From Actinomadura bangladeshensis (GTDB lineage: Bacteria; Actinomycetota; Actinomycetes; Streptosporangiales; Streptosporangiaceae): a stretch of DNA of 45,258 nt. Location: the NCBI RefSeq assembly GCF_004348335.1, contig NZ_SMJW01000030.1:1-45258 (forward strand), read 5' to 3'. The position numbers and the translations under genes were made by a program. Below are positions 23,185 through 31,345 of the stretch, piece after piece (the stretch's first letter is position 1; each line of letters starts with the position of its first letter). The notes beneath the pieces were generated by a model. That model saw only the letters and a list, made by a program, of their open reading frames with translations. It was not told the origin of the DNA and made no database searches.

Positions 23185-23912
23185 TGGCACAGGCGCAGGA
23201 CGGCCCGCTGCTCGAACTGCGCGGCGTCGTCTACAAGTACGGGGCGATCAGCGCGCTTAAGGGCGTGGACCTGCACGTTAACCGCGGCGAGGCGGTCTGC
23301 GTCATCGGGCCGAACGGCGCGGGCAAGACGACGCTCGCGCGGCTGGCGGGCGGGCTGTACCGCCCGGCCGGGGGCGCGGTCCGGGTCAACGGCCGGCCGA
23401 TGCCGCGCCAGCCGCACGAGGCGGTAGCGCGGGGCATCGGCACCGTCCTGGAGGGCCGGCACCTGTTCGTGGAGCAGACCGTCCAGACGAACCTGGAGCT
23501 CGGCTGCTACCACGGCAAGGTGCCGAAGGCGGTGGTCGAGGAGCGCCTGGAGAAGGTCATGGACCTGTTCCCGGTGCTGCGCAAGCGCGCCGGCCAGGAG
23601 ACGTCGACGATGTCCGGCGGGGAGCAGCAGATGGTCGCGGTGGGCCGCGCGCTGATGGCCGAGCCGGAGATCCTCATCCTGGACGAGCCGTCCATGGGCC
23701 TCTCCCCCAAGATCACCGGTGAGGTGTTCGACGCGCTCGCGGCGCTGCGCAAGGGCGGGCTGTCGATCCTGCTCATCGAGCAGAACGCGCCGCTCGCCTT
23801 CGAGCTGGCCGACCGCGGCTACCTGCTGCGGCAGGGCGAGGTGGTGGTCGAGGGGAACATCGAGGAGCTGACCAAGGACGAAGTGGTCCGTTCGGCCTAC
23901 CTGGGGGCGTGA
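23184..23912 (+). CDS. livF: LivF-type ABC transporter ATPase
   Basis: A 242-residue ATPase with Walker A 'GPNGAGKTT', signature 'MSGGEQQM', Walker B 'ILILDEPSMGL' and switch 'IEQNA'. Ending 'SAYLGA' is typical for LivF. It starts 'MAQAQDGPLLELRGVVYKYGAISALKG' (in part), and the ATG overlaps the livG stop (TGATG) after GAGGA. With LivG it forms the motor of the importer. Translation is coupled onward to the amidase gene, which begins within its stop codon. Confidence 0.9.
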   Translation: MAQAQDGPLLELRGVVYKYGAISALKGVDLHVNRGEAVCVIGPNGAGKTTLARLAGGLYRPAGGAVRVNGRPMPRQPHEAVARGIGTVLEGRHLFVEQTVQTNLELGCYHGKVPKAVVEERLEKVMDLFPVLRKRAGQETSTMSGGEQQMVAVGRALMAEPEILILDEPSMGLSPKITGEVFDALAALRKGGLSILLIEQNAPLAFELADRGYLLRQGEVVVEGNIEELTKDEVVRSAYLGA

Positions 23913-25396
23913 TGGGTTCGGGGACCGGGGCCCCCCTTTCGGGCGGCCCGCTCCACGCCGATCTTGAGCGGCTCTACGGCATCGCGCTGGCGGAGGCGGG
24001 CCTGCCGGGTGCGCTCTACCAGGACGCCCCGCCGGGCGGCACCTCGTCGCCCGCCGTCCCCGCCGGGCAGGCTGGGCGGGCCGGGCAGGCTTCCGACCCG
24101 GTCGCGCAGGTCGAGCGGGCGCTGGAACGCATCGCCGCCACCGACGGGGAGGTCCGGGCCTGGGCCCTCGTGGACGCCGAAGGCGCCCGCGCCGAGGCGG
24201 AGCGCAACGGCGGCCGCGGGCCGCTGCGGGGCCTTCCGGTCGGGGTGAAGGACCTCATCGACGTGGCCGGGCTGCCGACCACCGCCGGGTCCCGGCACCT
24301 CGGCGGCCCGGGCGGCGCCGCCCGATCGCGGCGCGTCCCGGCCGCCGACGCCGGCTGCGTCGCGCGGCTCCGCGCGGCCGGGGCCGTGATCGTCGGAAAG
24401 ACCACCACGCACGAGTACGCGTTCGGCGGCACGACTCCACCGACCCGCAACCCGCGCGACACCGCGCGGATCCCGGGCGGTTCGTCCGGCGGTTCCGCGG
24501 CGGCCGTCGCCGCCGGGCACGTACGGCTCGCCCTCGGCAGCGACACCGCCGGATCGGTGCGGATTCCCGCGGCCTACTGCGGGACGGCCGGGTTCGTCCC
24601 GTCCCCCGGGCGGCTCCCCGGCGACGGCGTGCTGCCGCTCGCCTGGTCGCTGGACCGGGTCGGACTGATCGCCGCGACGGCCGGCGACATCGCGCTGTCG
24701 GCGTCCGCCCTGGAGATCATCCCCCCGGCGGGCGGCGCGGCCCGTCCCGCCGGGTTCCAGGGGCTGCGGGTCGGCGTGCCCGCGGGAACGCTGGACGAGC
24801 CGATCGACCCCGACATCGGCGCGGCCTTCGAGCGCGCCCTCGCCACCGTCCGCGATCTGGGCGGTGACGTCGTCGACGTGGCGATCCCGCACGGCTGGGC
24901 CGCCGTCACCGCGGGCATGACGATCATCCTCGGGGAGTGCCTCGACTACCACCGCGAGCGGCTCGGCCGCGGCGGCGGCGAGCTGTTCGGCGCCGACGTG
25001 CGCGCCATGCTCGACCTCGCGCAGGAGGTCCCCGCCGGTGCCTACGTCCGGGCGCAGCGGGTGCGCCACCTCCTGCGCGGCGAGGCGCTGGCGGCGCTGT
25101 CCGGCGTCGACCTCCTCGCGATGCCCACGATGCCTTGCGTCGCCCCTAGGGCGGACGCCGTCGCCGACGGGTGGGTCCCGGTCGGCGGAACGGAGGTGAC
25201 CATGGCCGCCGCGCATCTGCGGTACAACGTCCTGGCGAACCTGGCCGCGCTCCCCTGCGGGACGCAGCCGCTCGGCACCGACCGGGACGGCCTGCCGATC
25301 GGCCTGCAGTGGATCGCCGCTCCCGGCCGTGACGAGACACTGGTCAGCGCGATGACGACGTTCGCGCCGAGCACGCCCCAGGCCCATGTCCGCTAG
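23909..25396 (+). CDS. amidase-signature family hydrolase
   Basis: A 495-residue amidase-signature enzyme with the full Ser-Ser-Lys triad: K114 in 'GVKDLIDVAG', the cis-Ser region 'PGGSSGGSAAAVAAG' (S192/S193) and nucleophile S216 in 'SDTAGSVRIPA'. An N-terminal Ala/Gly-rich helical region of about 80 residues precedes the domain. Members hydrolyse carboxylic amides (aryl, acyl, urea-type). It starts at GTGATG overlapping the livF stop (GTG 23909 or ATG 23912). Placement inside a Liv-importer operon suggests that an imported amide is hydrolysed at once to acid and amine or ammonia. Confidence 0.9.
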   Translation: MMGSGTGAPLSGGPLHADLERLYGIALAEAGLPGALYQDAPPGGTSSPAVPAGQAGRAGQASDPVAQVERALERIAATDGEVRAWALVDAEGARAEAERNGGRGPLRGLPVGVKDLIDVAGLPTTAGSRHLGGPGGAARSRRVPAADAGCVARLRAAGAVIVGKTTTHEYAFGGTTPPTRNPRDTARIPGGSSGGSAAAVAAGHVRLALGSDTAGSVRIPAAYCGTAGFVPSPGRLPGDGVLPLAWSLDRVGLIAATAGDIALSASALEIIPPAGGAARPAGFQGLRVGVPAGTLDEPIDPDIGAAFERALATVRDLGGDVVDVAIPHGWAAVTAGMTIILGECLDYHRERLGRGGGELFGADVRAMLDLAQEVPAGAYVRAQRVRHLLRGEALAALSGVDLLAMPTMPCVAPRADAVADGWVPVGGTEVTMAAAHLRYNVLANLAALPCGTQPLGTDRDGLPIGLQWIAAPGRDETLVSAMTTFAPSTPQAHVR

Positions 25397-26558
25397 CAAC
25401 CGGGTCATCGACTCCCTCCGGCTCGACGACACGTTCCTCGGCGAAGAGCACCGCGCGCTGCGGGGCGTCCTGCGGCGGTTCGTGCAGGACCGCATCGTCC
25501 CGCGCGCGGCCGAGTGGGAGTCGGCGCTGCGGATCCCGGCCGAGGTGTTCACGGAGCTCGGCGCGCTGGGCTTCCTCGGCCTGTCGTTCCCGGCCGAGCA
25601 CGGCGGGGGCGGCGCGGGCACGCGCGGCGCGGTCGTCTTCAACGAGGAGCTGGGACGCTCCACGTTCGGGGGCGTGGCCACCTCGATCTCGGTGCACACC
25701 GACTACTCCGCGCTCCACGTGTCCCGCGCGGGCGACGACGAGCAGCGGCGCCGGTTCCTCCCCGACATCCTGTCCGGCCGGAAGATCTGCGCGCTGGCCG
25801 TCACCGAGCCCGACGCGAGCTCCGACCTGACCCGGCTCACCGTCCGCGCACGCCGGGACGGGGACGCCTACGTCCTCGACGGCCGCAAGACGTTCATCAC
25901 GAACGCGAACATCGCCGGCCTGTTCTTCGTCGTCGCCCGGACCGGCGAGCCCGGACGGCACGGGCTCTCGCTGTTCGTCGTGGAGCGCGGCACGCCCGGC
26001 CTGGGCAACGGCCGGACGTTCGAGAAGACCGGCTGGCGCTCCTCCGACACCGGTGAGCTGGTGTTCGACGGCTGCCGCATCCCCGCGCGCAACCGCCTGG
26101 GCGAGGAGGGGGAGGGCTTCCGCTGGATGATGCGGGGCCTCGACCACGAGCGGATCGGCCTGGCCGCGCAGGCGGTCGGCCTGGGCGAGGCCGCCCTCGC
26201 CGAGACGGCCGCCTGGCTGCACACGCGGCCCGCCTACGGCGGGAGGCTCTGGGACCTGCAGGCCCTCCGGCACGAGATGGCCCGGCTGACGGCCCGCCTC
26301 GCGTCGGCCAAGACCCTGCTCTACCACACGGCCGCGCTGGCGGACGCCGGCCAGGACCCCCGCACGCACGCGGCGGTGCTGAAGTCCTCGGTCCCGGAGA
26401 TCGTCAACGAGCTGGCGTACAAGTGCGTCCAGTTCAACGGCGGCAACGGGTTCGTCCAGGGATCCGCCGTCGAGCGGATCGCCCGGGACAGCCGCTTCCT
26501 GGCCATCGGCGGCGGGTCGACCGAGGTCATGCTCGACGAGATCGCCCGGCTGCTATGA
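25386..26558 (+). CDS. acyl-CoA dehydrogenase
   Basis: A 390-residue acyl-CoA dehydrogenase with all usual blocks: 'LAVTEPDASSDLTRLTVRARRDGDAYVLDGRKTFITN' (in part), 'FEKTGWRSSDTGELVFD' and 'QFNGGNGFVQGSAVERIARDSRFLAIGGGSTEVM' (in part). The catalytic Glu of the C-terminal loop is Gly (G376 in 'IGGGST'). E255 in 'LDHERIGLA' occupies the isovaleryl/long-chain-type position, so the enzyme should be active with the alternative base. This favours branched or long acyl-CoA. The ATG lies inside the 3' end of the amidase gene (11-base overlap), so it is part of the importer-amidase operon. It converges on the double-VOC gene. Confidence 0.9.
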   Translation: MSASNRVIDSLRLDDTFLGEEHRALRGVLRRFVQDRIVPRAAEWESALRIPAEVFTELGALGFLGLSFPAEHGGGGAGTRGAVVFNEELGRSTFGGVATSISVHTDYSALHVSRAGDDEQRRRFLPDILSGRKICALAVTEPDASSDLTRLTVRARRDGDAYVLDGRKTFITNANIAGLFFVVARTGEPGRHGLSLFVVERGTPGLGNGRTFEKTGWRSSDTGELVFDGCRIPARNRLGEEGEGFRWMMRGLDHERIGLAAQAVGLGEAALAETAAWLHTRPAYGGRLWDLQALRHEMARLTARLASAKTLLYHTAALADAGQDPRTHAAVLKSSVPEIVNELAYKCVQFNGGNGFVQGSAVERIARDSRFLAIGGGSTEVMLDEIARLL

Positions 26559-26584
26559 CGCCGGCTCCCGTGACCGGCCGCTCC

Positions 26585-27496
26585 TCAGCGCTGCCAGAAC
26601 TCGAAGGACGCGCCATAACGGGAGCGCAGCCCGAGCCGGGGACCCTCGGCGGTCTCGACGATGCCGGTCGAGGCGCCGTGGTCCCCGGCGGCGAGCCGCG
26701 CGGCGAGCGCTTCGAGGTCGTCCATCGCGCAGCCCGCGACGACCCGCGGATACGCGTGCGGCGGCCGGTGCGCCGCCGGGACAACGTGCTGGAGGAACTC
26801 CAGCCGGGCGTTGCGGGACGCCGGTCCGCGGGCGATGACCGCGTCGAAGCCGTCACCGGGCGCCAGCCCGAGCAGCTGCTCCACCCCGGGGCCGTCGAAA
26901 CGGTCGTCGAAGTAGATGCGGCCGCCGAGGACGTCTTCCACGAACGCCCGCGCTCCCGGCAGGTCAGCAGTGGCGAACACGACGGCGTTGACCTCGCTGA
27001 CGTCCTCCTCGGGCCGCTCCCCGAGCACGCACCGCGTCCGGCCCTCCCGGTACTGGACGAACGCGTGGCGCAGGCCCGAGCGCGTCTGGTCCAGCAGCCG
27101 CTCCCTGACCGGGTACTCGGTGCCGGGCAGGAGGTAGTCGACCGGATCGCTGACGAACGTCCACCCCTGCTTCCCCACGGCGTCCTCGGTGGCGTCCGGG
27201 CGGCGCAGGTAGAAGTCGAGGGCGTAGGGCCCGGGACGGTCGGGGAGGCCGGCTGCGTCGGGGCGCGGCAGGCCGGGCACCTCCACGAGCCTGATCCACC
27301 CGCCCTTGCTCTGGGGCTTGCCGAGCAGGACCGACTCCGCGGGCGGCGAGGGAAGGCCCCACAGGCGCGCCCGAAGCGCGGGCTCCTGGACGGACCCCTC
27401 CTCGATGACCTCGAAGCCCATCGCGTCCGCGTACAGGTCGAGCAGGGGGCCGATGTCGGCCGCCGGCAGGACCACGATGTCGATTCCGTCGAACAT
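26585..27496 (-). CDS. two-domain VOC (glyoxalase/dioxygenase-like) protein
   Basis: A 303-residue protein with two vicinal-oxygen-chelate domains. Domain 1 is about residues 1-135 ('GIDIVVLPAADIGPLLDLYADAMGFEVIEEG' in part). Domain 2 is about 160-300 ('EVNAVVFATADLPGARAFVEDVLGG', ending 'SFEFWQR'). The usual His at the first strand is replaced by Val ('DIVVL', 'NAVVF'), so the metal site is unclear. ATG 27496 is chosen because a GGGGGTCGGGGA tract precedes it. ATG 27511 is possible. It lies upstream of a TCTGACGTATTG site. Function may be binding or an isomerase/lyase step rather than dioxygenation. Confidence 0.75.
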   Translation of the reverse strand: MFDGIDIVVLPAADIGPLLDLYADAMGFEVIEEGSVQEPALRARLWGLPSPPAESVLLGKPQSKGGWIRLVEVPGLPRPDAAGLPDRPGPYALDFYLRRPDATEDAVGKQGWTFVSDPVDYLLPGTEYPVRERLLDQTRSGLRHAFVQYREGRTRCVLGERPEEDVSEVNAVVFATADLPGARAFVEDVLGGRIYFDDRFDGPGVEQLLGLAPGDGFDAVIARGPASRNARLEFLQHVVPAAHRPPHAYPRVVAGCAMDDLEALAARLAAGDHGASTGIVETAEGPRLGLRSRYGASFEFWQR

Positions 27497-27550
27497 TTCC
27501 CCGACCCCCATCGCCGTCGCCGCGTCGCAAGCGCGACTGACGGAATAAAG

Positions 27551-27561
27551 TCTGACGTATT
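27551..27561 (+). promoter_or_regulatory. GntR-regulon motif candidate, site C
   Basis: TCTGACGTATT, the same 11 bases as site B, lies 55 bases before the double-VOC start on the opposite strand, within its likely promoter. Confidence 0.5.
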
Positions 27562-27748
27562 GCAACCAACGGTATCAAGCCATCAGATCGAACTGTGGGC
27601 GATGCCACCTCCACGGTCAGCGGCCATGCGGCCTGCATTCGGTAGGGTGTCGGAGGTTTTCCGCCATGGGCTCCGGGACCCGCAACGCGGGCCGGAGCCG
27701 CACATCCCACTGCGGCGCCCCCTCCGGCGGCCACGGCACGGCGTGATG

Positions 27749-27761
27749 TCTGATGTATGCT
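27749..27761 (+). promoter_or_regulatory. GntR promoter with motif candidate, site D
   Basis: TCTGATGTAT (27749-27758) overlaps a -10-like TATGCT (27756-27761), 82 bases before the GTG of the GntR gene. A repressor bound here would block its own gene. Confidence 0.5.
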
Positions 27762-27842
27762 CAGCCATGCTGTGAGTCCCGGTGGCGCGGAGTTCCCGAC
27801 TCAAGAATCAGCACCTCGAAGCCAGACCAGGGGGACAGCGAC

Positions 27843-28598
27843 GTGTCCAGCACCAAAGGCAACAACTCCGGCCGTTCCGGCACGGGGACGGCGACCGCGC
27901 TGCCGGTCAGCCGGCTGCGCCCGGCCTACCAGCAGGTCGCCGACCAGCTGCGTGAGCTGATCCTGGACGGGTCCCTCGCCCCCGGCGACCGCCTTCCGCC
28001 GGAGGGCGAGATCGGCGGCAACTTCGGGGTGAGCCGCAGCACGGTCCGCGAGGCGCTGCGCGTGCTGGCCTCGCAGGGCCTGGTGAAGACGGTCCGCGGC
28101 ACCACCGGCGGCACGTTCGTCTCGCACATCGAGCCCGACCAGATCAGCGACTTCCTGGAGGCCGGCATCGGGCTGATGTCGGGCTCGGCGGCGCTGCCGC
28201 TGTCGGCGATCCTCGAAGCCCGCGAGTTGCTGGAGGTCCCCGCGACCGCCATCGCGGCCGAGCGGCGCGAGCAGCGCCACCTCGACGCGCTGCACGCCGC
28301 GATGGAGCGCGAGAAGCGCTCCCGGGGCCGGAGCATCAAGTTCCAGGAGCACCGGCACTTCCACGGCATCATCATGGAGGCGACCGGGAACGGACTGCTC
28401 ACGATGATGACGCAGCCGGTCTTCCACGTGCTGCGGACGCGGTTCCTGAACGCCGACTCCCCCGCCGAGTTCTGGTCGCAGGTCGACGACCAGCACGAGC
28501 AGGTCATCAGCCTGCTCGAAGCCGGCGACGGCGAGGCGGCCTCCGCCGCCATGCGCGACCACCTGCGCTACATCCGCGTCGCCTACAGGGAAGCCTGA
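27843..28598 (+). CDS. GntR-family regulator, FadR/FCD subfamily
   Basis: A 251-residue regulator. The winged helix-turn-helix is about residues 28-95 ('YQQVADQLRELILDGSLAPGDRLPPE' in part, 'FGVSRSTVREALRVLASQGLVKTVRG'). The all-helical FCD ligand domain follows, with the His/Asp set expected for metal-dependent carboxylate sensing: 'EHRHFH', 'DDQHEQ' and 'MRDHLRYI'. FCD regulators typically sense organic acids or acyl-CoAs of the pathway they control. The GTG follows a GGGGGA. A TCTGATGTAT site overlaps its promoter, and similar sites precede all neighbouring units, so it is the best candidate for the regulon's repressor. Confidence 0.9.
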   Translation: MSSTKGNNSGRSGTGTATALPVSRLRPAYQQVADQLRELILDGSLAPGDRLPPEGEIGGNFGVSRSTVREALRVLASQGLVKTVRGTTGGTFVSHIEPDQISDFLEAGIGLMSGSAALPLSAILEARELLEVPATAIAAERREQRHLDALHAAMEREKRSRGRSIKFQEHRHFHGIIMEATGNGLLTMMTQPVFHVLRTRFLNADSPAEFWSQVDDQHEQVISLLEAGDGEAASAAMRDHLRYIRVAYREA

Positions 28599-28612
28599 CG
28601 CGCGTCGCAGGC

Positions 28613-28648
28613 CGGCCGGGCACGGCCCCCGGAAGCCGCGCCCGGCCG
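28613..28648. terminator. terminator between GntR and enoyl-CoA hydratase genes
   Basis: CGGCCGGGC (28613-28621) pairs perfectly with 28640-28648 across an 18-base loop. The 126-base gap between these convergent genes is GC-rich and holds nothing else recognisable. Confidence 0.5.
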
Positions 28649-28724
28649 AGTCCCTGCGGCGGGGGGCGTGCCACGCCGGCCGCGCCGTGACCAGGTCCGG
28701 GTGAACACGGCGCTACTGCGGCGA

Positions 28725-29513
28725 TCAGGCCCAGGTGGGCGGGCGGTTCTCGCGGTAGGCGCGGAAGCCCTCCTGGCCGTCGGAGTCCGCCGGCGTCACG
28801 TAGGAGACGAACTCCTCGATCTCGGGGACGACCGCCTCCGCGAGGGGGAGCCCCTCGACCGCGGCGAACTGGCGCTTCATCGCGGCCATGCAGGCGCGCG
28901 GCCGCCCGGCGAGGGTGGCGGCGAGCCCGTCCACGGCGGCGTCGAGTTCACCGGCGGGGACGGCCTTGAGCGCGATGCCGAGTTCGACCGCCTCCGCGGC
29001 GGGAATCCACCGGCCGGTGAGGAAGATCTCCCTGGCCCGCTGGCGGCCGACGATCCGGGGCAGCCGCGCGGTGGAGCCGCCCGCGGGGATGACGCCGAAC
29101 TCGGCGTGCGCGTCGGCGATCCGCGCGGAGTCCGCGATCAGCACCAGGTCGCACGCCAGCAGCACCTCGAAGCCGCCGGCCCGGGCCAGCCCGTTGACGG
29201 AGGCGATCACCGGCATCGGCAGGCGTTCCAGCCGCAGGGTGAGCGCCGCGAGCCGCTTGGCGATGCGCTCCCACACGGCCGGGTCGGCGAACGCCTCGTC
29301 CAGCAGCGCCAGGTCGAGGCCCACGCTGAACGCGCGGCCCGTCCCGCCGATGACGAGGACGCGGACGCCGGGGTCGGCCTCGGCCGCGTCGATCGCGGCC
29401 TCCAGATCGTCGAACGCCCGCTCGGTCAGGCTGTTCAGGGCATCGGGGCGGGTGAACATGATGCGCGCCACCCTGCCCGTCACCTCAAGGGTCATGGTCT
29501 CCAGCGTCGGCAC
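28725..29513 (-). CDS. enoyl-CoA hydratase/isomerase
   Basis: A 262-residue crotonase-fold enzyme, full length. Landmarks are 'FTRPDALNSLT', 'FSVGLDL', the oxyanion 'VNGLARAGGFEVLLACDLVLIAD' (in part), and both catalytic Glu positions, E138 in 'HAEFGVIPAGG' and E162 in 'AREIFLTG'. It should therefore be a true hydratase or isomerase of 2-enoyl-CoA. The GTG at 29513 is preferred, with GGAGGAGGGCGGGG upstream. ATG 29495 is possible. The upstream region holds a TCTGATGTAT site, and the gene is divergent from the large 29.8-39.8 kb operon. Confidence 0.85.
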   Translation of the reverse strand: MPTLETMTLEVTGRVARIMFTRPDALNSLTERAFDDLEAAIDAAEADPGVRVLVIGGTGRAFSVGLDLALLDEAFADPAVWERIAKRLAALTLRLERLPMPVIASVNGLARAGGFEVLLACDLVLIADSARIADAHAEFGVIPAGGSTARLPRIVGRQRAREIFLTGRWIPAAEAVELGIALKAVPAGELDAAVDGLAATLAGRPRACMAAMKRQFAAVEGLPLAEAVVPEIEEFVSYVTPADSDGQEGFRAYRENRPPTWA

Positions 29514-29559
29514 GGCAACCCCGCCCTCCTCCGGACGGCCAAGGCCGGTCCGGCATATA

Positions 29560-29569
29560 TCTGATGTAT
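29560..29569 (+). promoter_or_regulatory. GntR-regulon motif candidate, site E
   Basis: TCTGATGTAT within TGATGTATCA, whose outer TGAT/ATCA is symmetric. It lies 47 bases before the enoyl-CoA hydratase start on the minus strand. Confidence 0.5.
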
Positions 29570-29724
29570 CAATCGGGATGAGTATCCGCACGTCCGTCCT
29601 GCCAGTCAACTCCGGTACGGCCCCACGGGGCAACTACGGCCGCACAGGCGAAGGAGGAGGTGCAGTCCGGAGACCGACTCGGCCGAGAGGCCCCCGAACT
29701 TGGACATCGGCCGTGACCTTGCCT

Positions 29725-29742
29725 TAGAATCAATATGTCAGA
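29725..29742 (-). promoter_or_regulatory. main operon promoter with motif candidate, site F
   Basis: TCTGACATATT reads on the minus strand at 29742-29732. On the plus strand a -10 TAGAAT (29725-29730) with TTGGAC at 29700-29705 would start transcription at about 29737, inside the motif. The MaoC start follows 36-46 bases later. Confidence 0.5.
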
Positions 29743-29777
29743 CCTTAACGGCACCACGGCGATGCGAGAGGACGGCC

Positions 29778-30314
29778 ATGACGCTCCAGGACGGCTGGAA
29801 CGGACGGTTCTACGAGGACTTCCAGGTGGGCGACGTCTACCGGCATCCCCTCGGGCGCACGGTCACCGAGAGCGACAACACCTGGTTCACGCTGCTGACG
29901 ATGAACACGAACCAGATGCACTTCAACGGCGAGTACGCAGCGAAGTCCGAGTTCGGCAAGCCGCTGGTCGTGTCCACCCTCACTGTGGCGATCGCCGTCG
30001 GGCAGAGCGTCACCGACACCACGCAGAACGCGTTCGCCAACCTCGGCTGGGAGGACATCAAGCTCCCCCACCCCGTCTTCGCCGGCGACACGCTGTTCAG
30101 CGAGTCGATCGTGCTGGAGAAGCGCGAGTCGTCGAGCCGCCCGCACGCCGGCATCGTCACCATCCGCACCCGCACCCTGAACCAGGACGGGGACGAGGTC
30201 TGCACGTTCCGCCGCACCTTCTACGTCTACAAGCGAGGCGCCGAGCAGCTGGCCGAGCTGTTCCCCGAGGCGAAGAAGCCGCTCACCCTCGACGCCGAGG
30301 AAGGACGCGCATGA
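29778..30314 (+). CDS. MaoC hydratase, mesaconyl-CoA-hydratase-like
   Basis: A 178-residue hot-dog protein. In place of the usual D-x4-H it has N43-x4-H48 in 'LLTMNTNQMHFN'. That Asn form, with 'ADAxFG.PLV.STL' and 'PHPVFAGDTLFSESIVLEKRESSSRP' (in part), is typical from memory of the beta-methylmalyl-CoA dehydratase/mesaconyl-CoA hydratase branch. It may hydrate a C5 dicarboxylyl-CoA. GAGAGGA precedes the ATG at 29778. It is the first gene of a ten-cistron-plus operon, and its stop overlaps the LLM ATG. Substrate class is inferred from family only. Confidence 0.8.
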   Translation: MTLQDGWNGRFYEDFQVGDVYRHPLGRTVTESDNTWFTLLTMNTNQMHFNGEYAAKSEFGKPLVVSTLTVAIAVGQSVTDTTQNAFANLGWEDIKLPHPVFAGDTLFSESIVLEKRESSSRPHAGIVTIRTRTLNQDGDEVCTFRRTFYVYKRGAEQLAELFPEAKKPLTLDAEEGRA

Positions 30315-31345
30315 GGATCACGTTCGCGCCCTGGGGGGAGACCCTCGCGGAGCTGACCGACGCGGCCCGCCGCGCCGAGGCCGGCGGCGCCGAGGTCATC
30401 TGGGTGCCCGAGCTGCACCGCAGCGCCACGGTCGCCGCCGCCGCGCTCGCCGCCGCGACCGAGCGGGCGCGGATCGGCACCGGCATCGCGCTCGCGTTCA
30501 CCCGCAGCCCCATGATCACCGCGATGGAGGCGCTGGACCTGGACGAGCTGTCCGAGGGGCGGTTCATCCTCGGCCTCGGGTCCGGTGTGCAGCGGCTCAA
30601 CGAGGACTGGCACAACGTGCCGTTCGGCAAGCCCGTCCGGCACATGCGCGAGGTCGTCCGCAACGTCCGCCACTTCTGGGAGACGTGCACGACCGGTGAG
30701 CCCATCGACCTGCCGGGCGAGGAGGAGCCGATGCGGATCCGCGGCTACCAGCGCCCGTTCGCCGTCCCGCGCACCGGCATCCCCGTCCACCTCGCCGCGA
30801 TGGGCCCGGCCATGACCCGGCTCGCCGGGGAGATCGGCGACGGCTGGATCAGCCACGAGCTGTGCTCGCCGCGCTACCTCGCCGAGCGGGTGCTGCCGGA
30901 ACTGGAGGCCGGGATCGCCCGGGCCGAGGGCAAGCGGCGCGAAGACGTCGACGTCGTCGTCTCCGCGTGCTGCTCGGTGTCGGACGACCGCGCCACCGCG
31001 CTGCGCCGCGTCTCCGGGCTCGTCGGCTTCTACGCCAGCGTCCGCACCTACGCCGACTTCTTCGAGTTCCACGGGCTGGCCGAGCAGCAGCAGGCGGTGA
31101 TCGACGCGTTCCGCAGCGGCACCGGCGCCGAGCACCTCGCCGAGACGGTCTCCGCCGACATGATCGACGCGCTCACGATGGCGGGCGGGCGCGCGGAGGT
31201 CGCCGAGCGCATCGCCGCCTACGAGGGCCTCGCCGACTCGGTGAAGCTCAGCCCGCCGACCCACGGCCTCAGCGCCGCCGAGACCCGCGCGGCCCAGGAC
31301 GAACTCCTGGCGCTGCTGCCCGACCTCACAGGGAGCGCTCCGTGA
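30311..31345 (+). CDS. LLM-class (F420/FMN) oxidoreductase
   Basis: A 344-residue luciferase-like TIM-barrel flavoenzyme. The N-terminal strand 'MRITFAPWG', 'RIGTGIALAFTRSPMITAMEALDLDELSEGRFILGLGSG' (in part) and 'IPVHLAAMGPAMTRLAGEIGDGWI' (in part) match the F420-dependent branch. It may act as a hydride-transfer dehydrogenase/reductase with F420 or, if FMN-dependent, as a monooxygenase. The sequence does not separate these. The ATG overlaps the preceding stop (ATGA), and the stop overlaps the CoA transferase GTG. Confidence 0.85.
   Translation: MRITFAPWGETLAELTDAARRAEAGGAEVIWVPELHRSATVAAAALAAATERARIGTGIALAFTRSPMITAMEALDLDELSEGRFILGLGSGVQRLNEDWHNVPFGKPVRHMREVVRNVRHFWETCTTGEPIDLPGEEEPMRIRGYQRPFAVPRTGIPVHLAAMGPAMTRLAGEIGDGWISHELCSPRYLAERVLPELEAGIARAEGKRREDVDVVVSACCSVSDDRATALRRVSGLVGFYASVRTYADFFEFHGLAEQQQAVIDAFRSGTGAEHLAETVSADMIDALTMAGGRAEVAERIAAYEGLADSVKLSPPTHGLSAAETRAAQDELLALLPDLTGSAP

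Larger units (their letters stand above)
27497..27842. other. divergent control region between double-VOC and GntR genes
   Basis: About 345 bases without a convincing gene. It contains two copies of the TCTGAYRTAT motif (27551-27561 and 27749-27758). The second overlaps a -10 candidate for the GntR gene. The reverse strand also has TTGATACC/TTGCAA elements that could start the VOC gene transcript. Short frames here look non-coding. Confidence 0.5.
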
